Assembly (NCBI RefSeq): GCF_000969835.1
Contig: NZ_KQ033913.1
Coordinates: 1,098,501 to 1,162,500, forward strand
Length of the DNA: 64,000 nt
Source of the DNA: Parabacteroides goldsteinii DSM 19448 = WAL 12034
Lineage (GTDB): Bacteria; Bacteroidota; Bacteroidia; Bacteroidales; Tannerellaceae
Reading direction: 5' to 3'
How positions within the stretch are numbered: position 1 is the stretch's first letter; every line of letters starts with the position of its first letter. The position numbers and the translations under genes are program-made. The notes under the pieces were generated by a model. The model had not been told where the DNA came from. It searched no databases and saw only the letters and a program-made list of their open reading frames with translations. Shown one piece after another: positions 1 to 9,186 of the stretch.

Positions 1-182
1 TTTTTTTTCTTAGCTGTTGTAAAATTATAAAATGCCCAAAGATAATAGCCAACCGCATTTGTATCTATACAAGTGCTCTCTTTTGTTTTGTCTGAACTCT
101 AAAAAAATCAATTTATTAATGGTTTAAACGGCTCTCTTGAGATAGGGAGCGCAATTTATTTACATATGAAAGATTGCTGTTT

Positions 183-689
183 TTATTTCTTTTTGCGGGT
201 AGCGTAGACTCTTGCGAGTGTAATCCAATCTCCTGCAGGGCTTTTGGCAATACTGCGCCAGGTGAATGAATTATCGGTGATATCGGAGAAAATCCATTTC
301 ATAGCTTTTGAGGTTATTTCAGTGAGGATGATTTCGTCACCTTCCTTGCGTGCTTCGAGACGTGCACATTCTTCGGGGCATCCATAGAATATTTCCCAAA
401 CTTGTCTTTCGATATTGAACAAGCGGATGGTGGTTCCGTAGGCGGCATCGGGCTGAATATCAGTGAGCCGCTCTGCTCTTGAAGGGACAATGAAAACGTC
501 TTGTACGGCCATACCGTCGAGTACCCATGAGAATATCCATTCGCCTTTCATACGGCGTGGGGTGGAGGTATTGAGTCGGTCGTTCCAGTCGAGGTCCCAT
601 TCGCCAATGACTTTTCCGAAGTAATTGAATTCTTCAGGTATTCTCTCATTCTTACATTTGCAAACTAGTGCTTCTTCAAATTCTTTCAT
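183..689 (-). CDS. Conserved hypothetical protein, possibly DUF1579/nitrobindin-like
   Basis: This gene encodes a 168-aa soluble protein with no signal peptide or membrane segment. A Trp-rich, beta-strand-like body (GEWDLDW near residue 29, GEWIFSW near 49) suggests a small lipocalin- or nitrobindin-like barrel of the DUF1579 type, but no catalytic motif stands out and the family assignment is a guess. It lies 61 bp downstream of the broken AraC-family gene on the same strand and may be co-transcribed with it. The function is not recognised. Confidence 0.8.
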   Translation of the reverse strand: MKEFEEALVCKCKNERIPEEFNYFGKVIGEWDLDWNDRLNTSTPRRMKGEWIFSWVLDGMAVQDVFIVPSRAERLTDIQPDAAYGTTIRLFNIERQVWEIFYGCPEECARLEARKEGDEIILTEITSKAMKWIFSDITDNSFTWRSIAKSPAGDWITLARVYATRKKK

Positions 690-750
690 GATCTTCTATT
701 TAATAGTGTTCAAAGGTTATTACTCAGCAAATATAGCAAAAAACAACAAA

Positions 751-1660
751 CTATTCTACCCTCGCATCACGATAACGTGCGGGGGACATGCCGGTGTGAG
801 CTTTTACAAACTTGCCGAAGAAAGATTGGTTGGGGAAGTTGAATTCTTCTGCTATCTCTTTGATGGATTTGTCGGAGTGTTTCAGGCGGTGTTTGATATG
901 CTCGATGGCTGTTTCGTTGATTAGTTCCAAAGGTGTCCTTCCACATGTTTTCTTGACGACTTTCGACAGATATTTGGGGCTGTAAAAGAGCGCATCGGCA
1001 AAATAAGATACCGAACGGTGCATGCCATTGTCTGCCGATAACTTTTCAGCGAATTTCCGGAAAATATAATCAGCCTGTTTAATCCCCTCTTTCGCATGTC
1101 CGACCTCTCCCAGTTCGATGGCTTCTTTGTGGAGAGTTCCCAGCATCTCACAGAAAAGTGCGGAAAACAGATGTTGTATTACTTCTTTATGATAATGATG
1201 AGGATCGTCGTTTATCTTTGCAACGATTAAATCCTTGTAATAAAAAAAAGATTTCATTTTTGTTTTCACCAACGTGCTTTATCGGATTATTATGTATATA
1301 GATGGCCGTATTCCATGTCACTTTCTCCATTTTGAGGACACGTTGCAGGAAGCGGGTGGAGAAACCGGCAAGCCTGATTTTATTCCTGGGACTTAACATA
1401 ATATGGCTGATGATGGTATTGGGAAGGCCAAGTAGCAGGTCGCCATCTTCCAATTGATAAGTTTTGCGGTTTATATCCAGCTGAATGCAGCCTTCCACGC
1501 AAATAGCCAGAAGAAAACAATCTAATCGTACCGTATCATTACCGGTTGGAGCTCCTTCCAGGCTGTTCACTATTGCAAAATCGTCATCTATATAATCGAT
1601 GATGTGCTCGTTGGTCTTAAAGTCTTCTATACTGACAGTTTTGATTTCTTCATTTTCCAT
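751..1660 (-). pseudogene. AraC-family transcriptional regulator, frameshifted
   Basis: Two overlapping minus-strand frames together make one AraC-type regulator of about 302 aa. The upstream frame starts at 1660 and gives the N-terminal cupin-like sensing domain. The downstream frame, ending at 751, gives the two-helix-turn-helix DNA-binding domain (FADALFYSPKYLSKVVKKT, then IKEIAEEFNFPNQSFFGKF). The frames switch at an 8-T run on the coding strand (plus positions 1242-1249). Removing one T restores EIFFYYKDLIVAK in a single frame. This could be a true pseudogene, a slippage-controlled phase switch or a sequencing error. It is divergent from the RND efflux operon, which it probably regulated. 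Confidence 0.8.
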
Positions 1661-1708
1661 ACACTCTATTTTTGTTTTTGCAAATTTGGCGAATAACCGG
1701 ACAACTAA

Positions 1709-1740
1709 GATGTTCTATTTCACTACTTTGATGTTCTGTA
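1709..1740. promoter_or_regulatory. Direct repeat GATGTTCT, candidate AraC-type operator
   Basis: GATGTTCTAT at 1709 and GATGTTCTGT at 1730 lie exactly 21 bp apart, two helical turns. They sit between the divergent AraC-type regulator and the RND efflux operon. AraC-family proteins typically bind direct repeats with this spacing. That this regulator binds here is inference. Confidence 0.5.
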
Positions 1741-1871
1741 TTCCGCATGGGTGTATAAAATTAGCGTAAAAAAGCGATGGTGGGGGAAAATAAGACATCC
1801 TTGGAGAGAAATGGGGCACTATGGCTATGTTCCTTTCGTCTACATTTGTCCCAGTTTTTAATAGCAATAGT

Positions 1872-2975
1872 ATGAATAAAACAAGTAAAAAATGGATACG
1901 GCTGATAGGGATTGTCGGTTGTATGATGTGGATGGCATCCTGTAAACAAGCTCCGGATGCACAGATGAAATCTTCTTATTCAATTATGAAAGTGGCTCCG
2001 GCGGACAAAGAGCTTACTTCTTCTTATTCGGCGACGATACGTGGGCGGCAGGATATCGACATTTATCCTCAGGTATCAGGAACTATCGAGAAACTTTACG
2101 TAACTGAAGGGCAAAAAGTACGTCGTGGGCAAGTGCTGTTCGTTATTGACCAGGTGCCTTACAGGGCAGCTCTCAAAACGGCTACTGCTAACGTGGAAGC
2201 GGCACGTGCCGCACTGGCAACAGCAGAATTGACCTATAACAGTAATAAGGAACTGAATGCTCAGAAGGTCGTTTCGGACTTTAGTCTGCAAACAGCTGAG
2301 AACACTTTCCTCTCTGCCAAAGCACAATTGGCACAGGCCGAAGCGCAGGAACTGAATGCACGCAATAACCTCTCTTATACGGAAGTGAAAAGTCCGTGCG
2401 ATGGTGTTGTGGGCGCATTGCCTTACCGTGCAGGTGCATTGGTGAGCGCGAGTATACCGCAGCCGTTGACGACAGTAAGCGACAATTCCGATATGTATGT
2501 TTATTTTTCCATGACTGAAAACCAGTTGCTGGCCCTGACCCGCGAGCACGGAAGCATGGATGATGCATTGAAGAACATGCCGGAAGTGGAACTGAAGCTG
2601 AACGATAATTCGGTTTACGACAAAAAAGGAATCATAGAATCCATCAGCGGAGTCATCGACCGGCAGACAGGTACGGTGGTGGCACGTGTGGTATTCCCCA
2701 ACGAATCGCGATTGCTTCATAGCGGAGCATCGGGCACGGTAGTGATACCGAGCGTTTATAAAGACTGTATCGTTGTCCCGCAGGGGGCGACTGTCCGGTT
2801 GCAGGATAAGACTGTTGTCTATAAGGTTGTGGACGGCAAGGCTGTCTCCACCCTGATAACCGTAGCCGGTATTAACGACGGGCGCGAATATGTCGTGCTC
2901 GACGGGTTGAAAGCCGGTGATGAAATTGTATCGGAAGGTGCCGGGTTGGTACGCGAAGGTACTGTCGTAAAATAA
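1872..2975 (+). CDS. RND efflux periplasmic adaptor (membrane fusion protein, AcrA/MexA type)
   Basis: This 367-aa lipoprotein is the periplasmic adaptor of a tripartite efflux pump, linking the inner-membrane transporter to the outer-membrane channel. The chosen ATG gives a clean lipoprotein signal with the lipobox Cys at residue 24 (MASCKQ). An earlier ATG at 1821 would add 17 residues in front of the signal and is less likely. A lipoyl/barrel-sandwich segment (YPQVSGTIEKLYVTEGQKVRRG) and its partner half (SPCDGVVGAL) flank an Ala/Gln-rich coiled coil, as in the HlyD/AcrA family. It is first in an operon with the permease 18 bp downstream and the channel gene. The substrates cannot be deduced. 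Confidence 0.95.
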   Translation: MNKTSKKWIRLIGIVGCMMWMASCKQAPDAQMKSSYSIMKVAPADKELTSSYSATIRGRQDIDIYPQVSGTIEKLYVTEGQKVRRGQVLFVIDQVPYRAALKTATANVEAARAALATAELTYNSNKELNAQKVVSDFSLQTAENTFLSAKAQLAQAEAQELNARNNLSYTEVKSPCDGVVGALPYRAGALVSASIPQPLTTVSDNSDMYVYFSMTENQLLALTREHGSMDDALKNMPEVELKLNDNSVYDKKGIIESISGVIDRQTGTVVARVVFPNESRLLHSGASGTVVIPSVYKDCIVVPQGATVRLQDKTVVYKVVDGKAVSTLITVAGINDGREYVVLDGLKAGDEIVSEGAGLVREGTVVK

Positions 2976-2993
2976 AACAAGGAGAAAAAGAAT

Positions 2994-5900
2994 ATGAAAG
3001 GAAACATATTTATAAAACGGCCGGTGATGGCTATCTGTATCTCCGTGCTGATTTTGGTGATAGGGCTTATTTCGCTCTTTACGCTGCCGGTGGAACAGTA
3101 TCCCGACATTGCGCCGCCTACGGTTTATGTAACCGCTTCTTACACGGGAGCCGATGCCGATGCTGTGATGAACAGTGTTGTCATGCCGCTGGAAGAAAGT
3201 ATAAACGGGGTGGAGAACATGATGTATATTACTTCCACTGCTACTAATGCCGGTTCGGCAACTATACAGGTATATTTCAAGCAGGGGACAGACCCGGATA
3301 TGGCAGCTGTCAATGTACAGAACCGTGTATCCAAGGCACAGGGACTTTTGCCGGCGGAGGTAACAAGGATTGGTGTGACTACACAGAAACGCCAGACCAG
3401 CTTCCTGCAAATCGGTGCAATGGTCTGCACCGACGGTCGTTACGACCAGACTTTCCTCGCCAATTATCTGGACATCAATGTTGTTCCCCAAATCAAACGT
3501 ATTGAAGGTGTGGGTGATGTAATGGAATTGGGTGATACATACAGTATGCGTATCTGGTTGCGTCCGGAACGGATGGCGCAGTACGGCCTTGTCCCTTCGG
3601 ACGTGACGGCAGTGCTGGGCGAACAGAATATCGAAGCGCCTACCGGTTCGCTGGGAGAAAATTCGGAGAATGTTTTCCAGTTCACGATGAAGTATCGCGG
3701 ACGTTTGAAAAGCGTGGAAGAGTTTCAGAACACCGTTATCCGTTCGCAGAGCGACGGTTCCGTACTTCGCTTGAAAGATGTGGCTAATGTGGAACTGGGT
3801 ACGTTGACGTACAGTTTCCGTAGCGAGATGGACGGTAAACCGGCTGTTCTTTTCATGATGTTCCAGACAGCAGGTTCCAATGCAACCGCTGTCAACAAAC
3901 AAATAACTGCCCAGATGGAGCAGATGGAGAAGAGCTTACCGGAAGGGACGGAGTTCGTCACGATGATGAGTTCGAACGACTTCCTATTCGCTTCCATACA
4001 TAATGTGGTGGAGACGCTTGTTATTGCCATCATCCTGGTTATCCTGGTGGTGTACTTCTTCCTGCAGGACTTGAAGAGTACGCTTATCCCGTCTATTTCT
4101 ATTATAGTGTCGCTGGTCGGAACATTTGCCTGCCTTGTGGCGGCAGGGTTCAGTCTCAATATCTTGACGCTGTTTGCCTTGGTACTTGCCATCGGAACGG
4201 TGGTAGATGATGCCATTGTGGTGGTCGAGGCGGTGCAGTCGAAGTTCGATGCCGGATATAAGTCGTCTTATCTCGCTACGAAAGATGCGATGGGCGATGT
4301 GACGATGGCTATCGTTTCCTGTACCTGTGTATTTATGGCAGTGTTTATCCCTGTAACATTTATGGGCGGAACGTCGGGTGTGTTCTATACACAGTTCGGT
4401 ATCACGATGGCTACTGCGGTAGGTATCTCCATGATTTCGGCGTTGACTCTTTGCCCGGCTCTGTGTGCCATTATGATGCGTCCGTCGGATGGAACGAAGA
4501 GTGCAACGAGTATCAACGGACGGGTACGTGCGGCTTATAATGCTTCGTTCAATGCTGTGCTGGGTAAATATAAGAAAGGTGTAATGTTCTTTATCCATCA
4601 TCGCTGGATGGTGTGGACTTCGCTGGTGGCTGCCATCGTTCTGCTGGTTTATCTGATGAATACCACTAAGACGGGACTCGTGCCGCAGGAAGACCAGGGC
4701 GTTATTATGGTGAACGTAAGTACTTCGCCGGGAAGCACGCTGGAAGAAACAAACAAGGTAATGAACAAGCTGGAAGATATTTTGAATAATACTCCTGAAA
4801 TAGAACACTATGCCCGTGTTGCCGGATATGGACTTATGTCCGGGCAGGGTACTTCTTACGGAACAATTATCGTTCGCCTGAAAGACTGGAGCGAGCGAAA
4901 AGGGAAGGAGCACAACTCCGATGCCGTGGCTGCACGCCTCAATGCACAGTTCTACGGTATAAAGGAAGCACAGATATTCAGTTTCCAGCCCGCCATGATT
5001 CCGGGGTACGGTATGGGTAATTCCCTTGAACTGAACCTTCAGGACAGAACGGGTGGCGATATGGCTACATTCTATAATTCGTCGATGCAGTTTCTCGGTG
5101 CGCTCAATCAGCGTCCGGAAATAACGATGGCCTATACTTCTTATGCGATGAACTTCCCGCAGATATCGGTAGATGTCGATGCGGCAAAATGTAAACGTGC
5201 AGGTATCTCACCGAGCACCGTACTCGATGCCTTGGGCAGTTATTGCGGTGGCGCTTATATCTCGAACTTCAACCAGTTCGGTAAAGTATACCGCGTAATG
5301 ATGCAGGCTTCGCCCGAATACCGCCTGGACCAGCAGTCTTTGGATAATATGTTCGTGCGTAACGGAGCGGAAATGGCTCCTATCAGCCAGTTCGTGACAT
5401 TGACGGAAGTGCTCGGACCGGAAACGTCCAACCGTTTCAATCTGTATAGCACCATTACAGCGAATGTGAACCCGGCCGAAGGATATTCATCCGGTGAGGT
5501 GCAGAAGGCTATCGAAGAGGTGGCAGCACAGAGTCTGCCGGCAGGATATGGATATGAATACGGCGGTATGGCCCGCGAAGAGGCCGGCAGTAGCGGTGCA
5601 CAGACGGTTTTCATTTATGCTATTTGTATATTCCTTATTTATCTGATTCTGGCTTGTCTTTATGAGAGCTTCCTGGTTCCGTTTGCCGTTATCTTCTCCG
5701 TGCCGTTCGGGTTGATGGGTAGCTTCCTGTTCGCCAAGATATTCGGATTGGAAAATAACATTTACTTGCAGACAGGTGTGATTATGTTGATTGGTTTGCT
5801 GGCAAAGACGGCTATCTTGATTACGGAGTACACCATCGAACGCCGCCGCAAAGGAATGGGGATCGTCGAATCGGCTTATTCAGCCGCACAGGTTCGTCTG

Positions 5901-6176
5901 CGTCCTATCCTGATGACGGTGTTGACGATGATTTTCGGTATGTTGCCGTTGATGTTCTCCAGCGGTGCAGGTGCCAACGGAAACAGTTCGTTGGGTACGG
6001 GTGTCGTTGGCGGTATGGCTGTCGGAACACTGGCGTTGCTGTTTGTGGTTCCGGTATTCTATATCATCTTTGAATATCTACAGGAAAAGATACGTAAACC
6101 GATGGAAGAAGAAGCCGACGTGCAGGTGTTGCTGGAACAGGAGAGAAGTGCAGCCGAACGTGGCGGCGTTGAATAA
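2994..6176 (+). CDS. RND efflux transporter permease (HAE1/AcrB type)
   Basis: This 1060-aa inner-membrane proton/drug antiporter is the pump component of the efflux operon. Its length and layout match the HAE1 family: an N-terminal membrane helix (VMAICISVLILVIGLISLF), two large periplasmic loops and two groups of transmembrane helices. The proton-relay Asp pair is visible in helix 4 as GTVVDDAIVVVEAV. The helix-3/4 region and the C-terminal FGMLPLMFSSGAGANG segment are typical of AcrB/MexB. It lies between the adaptor and outer-membrane factor genes with short gaps (18 bp on each side), so the three are almost certainly co-transcribed. Confidence 0.97.
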   Translation: MKGNIFIKRPVMAICISVLILVIGLISLFTLPVEQYPDIAPPTVYVTASYTGADADAVMNSVVMPLEESINGVENMMYITSTATNAGSATIQVYFKQGTDPDMAAVNVQNRVSKAQGLLPAEVTRIGVTTQKRQTSFLQIGAMVCTDGRYDQTFLANYLDINVVPQIKRIEGVGDVMELGDTYSMRIWLRPERMAQYGLVPSDVTAVLGEQNIEAPTGSLGENSENVFQFTMKYRGRLKSVEEFQNTVIRSQSDGSVLRLKDVANVELGTLTYSFRSEMDGKPAVLFMMFQTAGSNATAVNKQITAQMEQMEKSLPEGTEFVTMMSSNDFLFASIHNVVETLVIAIILVILVVYFFLQDLKSTLIPSISIIVSLVGTFACLVAAGFSLNILTLFALVLAIGTVVDDAIVVVEAVQSKFDAGYKSSYLATKDAMGDVTMAIVSCTCVFMAVFIPVTFMGGTSGVFYTQFGITMATAVGISMISALTLCPALCAIMMRPSDGTKSATSINGRVRAAYNASFNAVLGKYKKGVMFFIHHRWMVWTSLVAAIVLLVYLMNTTKTGLVPQEDQGVIMVNVSTSPGSTLEETNKVMNKLEDILNNTPEIEHYARVAGYGLMSGQGTSYGTIIVRLKDWSERKGKEHNSDAVAARLNAQFYGIKEAQIFSFQPAMIPGYGMGNSLELNLQDRTGGDMATFYNSSMQFLGALNQRPEITMAYTSYAMNFPQISVDVDAAKCKRAGISPSTVLDALGSYCGGAYISNFNQFGKVYRVMMQASPEYRLDQQSLDNMFVRNGAEMAPISQFVTLTEVLGPETSNRFNLYSTITANVNPAEGYSSGEVQKAIEEVAAQSLPAGYGYEYGGMAREEAGSSGAQTVFIYAICIFLIYLILACLYESFLVPFAVIFSVPFGLMGSFLFAKIFGLENNIYLQTGVIMLIGLLAKTAILITEYTIERRRKGMGIVESAYSAAQVRLRPILMTVLTMIFGMLPLMFSSGAGANGNSSLGTGVVGGMAVGTLALLFVVPVFYIIFEYLQEKIRKPMEEEADVQVLLEQERSAAERGGVE

Positions 6177-6194
6177 TCAATAAATAAAAGGAAT

Positions 6195-7556
6195 ATGAAA
6201 AAGATAATTCTGTTAACGACTGTATCTGCCTTGTTAAGCAGTTGCGGCATATACAGCAAATATAAACCCGCTACCACCGTCCCCGACCATCTCTATGGCG
6301 AGGAAGTGGTGGCAGAAGATACCGCCAGCTTCGGTAACATGGAATGGCGTGAACTCTTCACTGACCCGCAGCTGCAACAACTTATCGAACATGGTTTGCA
6401 GAACAACACCGATTACCAGTCGGCCCAACTCCGTGTGGAGCAGGCCGAAGCGACTTTGATGTCTGCAAAACTGGCATTCCTTCCTTCTTTCGCCTTTACG
6501 CCGCAGGGATCTGTGAGTAGTTTCGACGGTCGTAAGGCAACGCAGACTTACTCGTTGCCTATCACCGCCAGCTGGGAACTGGATATCTTCGGACGTATGC
6601 GTAATGCGAAAGAACAAGCTAAAGCACTATTTGCCCAAAGCCGTGACTATCAGCAGGCGGTCCGCACCAAGCTGATAGCCGGTATAGCCAACACCTACTA
6701 TACTTTGCTGATGTTGGACGAGCAGCTTTACATCACGCGCCAGACGGAAGAAGCATGGAAAGAAACCGTTGCTTCCACCCGTGCCCTGATGAAAGCCGGC
6801 TTGTCCAACGAATCAGCCGTATCGCAGATGGAAGCGGCATATTACCAGGTACAGTCCTCCGTGCTGGACCTGAAGGAGCAGATAAACCAGGTGGAAAACA
6901 GTCTCGCCCTTTTGTTGGCTGAGACTCCGCGATATTATGAACGGGGAGAGTTGGGAGTACAACAGTTCCCCGACAATTTCTCCCTCGGTGTTCCCATGCA
7001 GATGCTGGCAAACCGTCCCGATGTCCGTTCGGCCGAAAGGACGCTGGAAGCCGCTTTCTACGGAACCAACCAGGCGCGTTCCGCTTTCTATCCCTCGATA
7101 ACATTGAGCGGTAGCGCGGGATGGACGAACAATGCCGGTTCGATGATTGTAAACCCAGGCAAGTTCCTTGCTTCGGCAGTAGGTTCACTGACACAGCCAC
7201 TGTTTGCCCGTGGGGAGATTATCGCCCAGTACAAGATTACCAAACTGCAACAGGAAGAGGCGGCCCTTGCCTTCCAGCAATCATTGCTGAATGCCGGAAG
7301 CGAGGTAAATGACGCTCTGACTGCTTGCCAAACCAGCCGTGAAAAGAGTTTCTTGCTGGACAAGCAAATCACGTCCCTGGAAGCAGCATTAAAAAGCACT
7401 TCTCTGTTGATGGAGCACGGCACGACCACCTATCTGGAAGTGTTGACCGCCAGGCAGAGTCTGCTCAGCGCACAACTAACCCGTACCGCCAACCGTTTTA
7501 CTGAGATACAAAGCGTGATTAATCTCTACAGGGCTTTGGGGGGCGGAAGAGAATAG
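6195..7556 (+). CDS. RND efflux outer-membrane channel lipoprotein (TolC/OprM, NodT family)
   Basis: This 453-aa outer-membrane factor provides the exit duct of the pump. A lipoprotein signal (SALLSSCGIY, lipid Cys near residue 16) is followed by two homologous TolC-type coiled-coil halves. The family signature is visible in WELDIFGRMRNAKEQAKA and in ANRPDVRSAERTLEAA. The gene closes the three-gene efflux operon 18 bp after the permease. No terminator was seen immediately downstream, where a degraded glycosidase remnant begins. Confidence 0.96.
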   Translation: MKKIILLTTVSALLSSCGIYSKYKPATTVPDHLYGEEVVAEDTASFGNMEWRELFTDPQLQQLIEHGLQNNTDYQSAQLRVEQAEATLMSAKLAFLPSFAFTPQGSVSSFDGRKATQTYSLPITASWELDIFGRMRNAKEQAKALFAQSRDYQQAVRTKLIAGIANTYYTLLMLDEQLYITRQTEEAWKETVASTRALMKAGLSNESAVSQMEAAYYQVQSSVLDLKEQINQVENSLALLLAETPRYYERGELGVQQFPDNFSLGVPMQMLANRPDVRSAERTLEAAFYGTNQARSAFYPSITLSGSAGWTNNAGSMIVNPGKFLASAVGSLTQPLFARGEIIAQYKITKLQQEEAALAFQQSLLNAGSEVNDALTACQTSREKSFLLDKQITSLEAALKSTSLLMEHGTTTYLEVLTARQSLLSAQLTRTANRFTEIQSVINLYRALGGGRE

Positions 7557-7638
7557 CCCACTGTTTTTTATTTTTCGTACAACAAAGGAGGGGTTGCCTG
7601 GAAAGTGATTTTAGGGCAGCCCGTTTTTATGCCTTTCA

Positions 7639-7944
7639 GTGATAAGATTATACAATAATAGTCTCTGCCTGTGGCCCTCGGCCTATACCGATTTTTCGGT
7701 GGCCTCCACTCCCTGGAAAGAGGGGAAAGGAGACCTTGTCCGTTCGGTCGGGAAGAACTCACTGCTGCTCCTGAATCTGCCTCCCGATAAACGCGGTTTG
7801 ATCCACGAAAACGATATTTCTTCCCTGATTCTCCGCTTTGCTCCTGTACGTTGCAATAAGGCCCGGATTATTATAAACGAGGCAAGGGATGTTTCGCAAC
7901 TATCGGAGATAGGCTTTTATAAGGCTTCAGAAGAAGAAATATAA
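7639..7944 (+). pseudogene. Remnant of a GH29 alpha-L-fucosidase C-terminus
   Basis: The reading frame ending at 7944 encodes LLLLNLPPDKRGLIHENDIS, a close match to the GH29 fucosidase segment near the end of the catalytic domain. It then passes abruptly to ARIIINEARDVSQLSEIGFY, which resembles the last strands of the C-terminal beta-sandwich of such enzymes. The catalytic Asp region, the signal peptide and most of the sandwich are missing, and the initiating Met at 7639 is fortuitous. This is therefore a deletion relic, not a working gene. It directly abuts the 147-bp hairpin element. The family call rests on motif recognition alone. Confidence 0.65.
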
Positions 7945-7953
7945 TGTATATAA

Positions 7954-8100
7954 TGCCAGGCTGATTAGCGCGGCAATATTGAAGGTCTACGGCAGTGCCT
8001 CGCTAAATAGTATGGCATTTTTGCAGTTGGAGGAAATGCCTTTTTAAATAAGCCGGCACTATTGTAGGACTCCGAAATTGCCGCGCTAATCAGCCTGGCA
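7954..8100. repeat. 147-bp long imperfect palindrome with perfect 24-bp terminal inverted repeats
   Basis: Positions 7954-7977 and 8077-8100 are exact reverse complements over 24 bp (TGCCAGGCTGATTAGCGCGG plus CAAT). Pairing continues inward imperfectly: the CTACGGCAGTGCC arm pairs with GGCACTATTGTAG, and GGCATTT (8014-8020) pairs with AAATGCC (8034-8040). The whole element can therefore fold into one hairpin. It lies between the fucosidase relic and an AraC-type gene. It could be a MITE-like non-autonomous element, a REP-like palindrome or a structured RNA. No flanking target duplication is obvious. Confidence 0.75.
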
Positions 8101-8177
8101 ATATTTTTATTTGTCCGGACTTGTTTCTCCGCTTTTTATCCCTTATCTTTACCTGCGTAACTTTAAAAGAACAACGC

Positions 8178-8618
8178 ATGAGCCATAAATTTCCTACCAT
8201 ATCGGTCACCAAGCTGTTTGTAAGCATCGACCCTCGTCCGGCAACCGAAGAAGAGCGCTGGATGGGTCTTCCTGCTATTGTTCCCGGTTATTGTCCGAGC
8301 GGCAATACGTTTATCGATCATTTTATGCCGTTGCTTCATGCCGGAGGGGCGCTTCCGGTGGAGTATTATGCCAAGGAACTTGAAGTGAGCGTCTCCGATT
8401 TAAACGGTGCAATAAAGGTGCTGGCCGGTACGTCGGTCGCGAAGTTTATCGAAGACTATTCGCTGGAGATGGCCAAATACATGCTAGCGCATAGTAAATC
8501 TGAAATACGGGCGGTAGCACAACGTTGTGGTTATAGTCCCAGCGGCCTGTTCCGGGTTTTCCGGCGACGCTTTAAGATGTCGCCGGAAGATTGGCGGTGG
8601 AACTATCGTATTTCTTGA
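8178..8618 (+). CDS. Small AraC-type helix-turn-helix protein
   Basis: This 146-aa protein has a C-terminal AraC DNA-binding domain: a first helix-turn-helix around VSVSDLNGAIKVLAGTSVAK and a second at IRAVAQRCGYSPSGLFRVF, ending SPEDWRW. The N-terminal part, about 60 residues, matches no sensor domain I know, so this may be a stand-alone DNA-binding regulator. The ATG at 8178 was preferred over an in-frame start at 8121 because the upstream stretch (FLRFLSLIFTCVTL) looks like translated non-coding sequence. It is convergent with the flavodoxin gene, 10 bp away. Confidence 0.8.
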   Translation: MSHKFPTISVTKLFVSIDPRPATEEERWMGLPAIVPGYCPSGNTFIDHFMPLLHAGGALPVEYYAKELEVSVSDLNGAIKVLAGTSVAKFIEDYSLEMAKYMLAHSKSEIRAVAQRCGYSPSGLFRVFRRRFKMSPEDWRWNYRIS

Positions 8619-8628
8619 CGAGGAACGA

Positions 8629-9171
8629 TCAGCAGTTAAATTCTTCGTCGGAAGAAGGGGCACCCTTCTCAAACTCGGTTTTTAGCTGTCCGACCCATTT
8701 CCGGACTCTTTCATCGGTTTTATCGGACTGGTTCTCTATGTCCAGTATCAATCCGAGGAATTGCCCGTTTTGCAGTGCACCGGATCGGTTGAAATGGTAT
8801 CCTTCCGGCGACGTCCTTCCAACCAGGGTGGCTCCCCGGTCGGTGAAGGCCTTTGCCAGAATGCCGATTCCATCGGCGAAATTGTCCGGATACTTCTTCT
8901 GGTCTCCCAATCCGAAGAGGGCGACTTTCTTGCCGGTCAGGTCGAGACCGGTAAGTTCGGGGAGCGTCTCGTCCCAGTAGGTCGGCAATTCGCCGTCGAA
9001 CCAGGTGGAAGAGCCAGCGATGATATATTCATATGCATTAAACTCCTTTTCTTCAGATTGTTCGACAGGAATGATATCGACGATATCTTCTCCGAACGCT
9101 TCCTTTATCTTTTTGGCGACAGCAGCAGTCTTAGCTGTCGCGGTTCCATAAAATAATCCTATTTTTTTCAT
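8629..9171 (-). CDS. fldA: Flavodoxin (long-chain)
   Basis: This 180-aa cytoplasmic flavodoxin is a FMN-binding low-potential electron carrier. The phosphate-binding loop is at residues 8-14 (YGTATAKT), and the FMN-stacking regions are visible at STWFDGELPTYWD and LGDQKKYPDNF. The length fits the long-chain class. It follows the fused 2-oxoacid dehydrogenase E1 gene by 15 bp on the same strand, so it is probably the last gene of that operon. A functional coupling to oxidative decarboxylation is plausible but is only inferred. Confidence 0.95.
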   Translation of the reverse strand: MKKIGLFYGTATAKTAAVAKKIKEAFGEDIVDIIPVEQSEEKEFNAYEYIIAGSSTWFDGELPTYWDETLPELTGLDLTGKKVALFGLGDQKKYPDNFADGIGILAKAFTDRGATLVGRTSPEGYHFNRSGALQNGQFLGLILDIENQSDKTDERVRKWVGQLKTEFEKGAPSSDEEFNC

Positions 9172-9186
9172 TATTCGTTTGCTTTT

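Noticed and set aside
1..182. Window start, non-coding
   Set aside because: Nothing beyond an AT-rich non-coding stretch before the 168-aa gene could be supported.
2076..3902. Very long open frame on the minus strand inside the RND adaptor and permease genes
   Set aside because: It is antisense to two unambiguous genes and encodes a His/Ser/Cys-rich composition with no motif. It is an expected codon-bias shadow.
7639..7944. Treating the 101-codon frame as an intact small gene
   Set aside because: Its sequence is made of two non-adjacent parts of a fucosidase C-terminus and has no plausible start.
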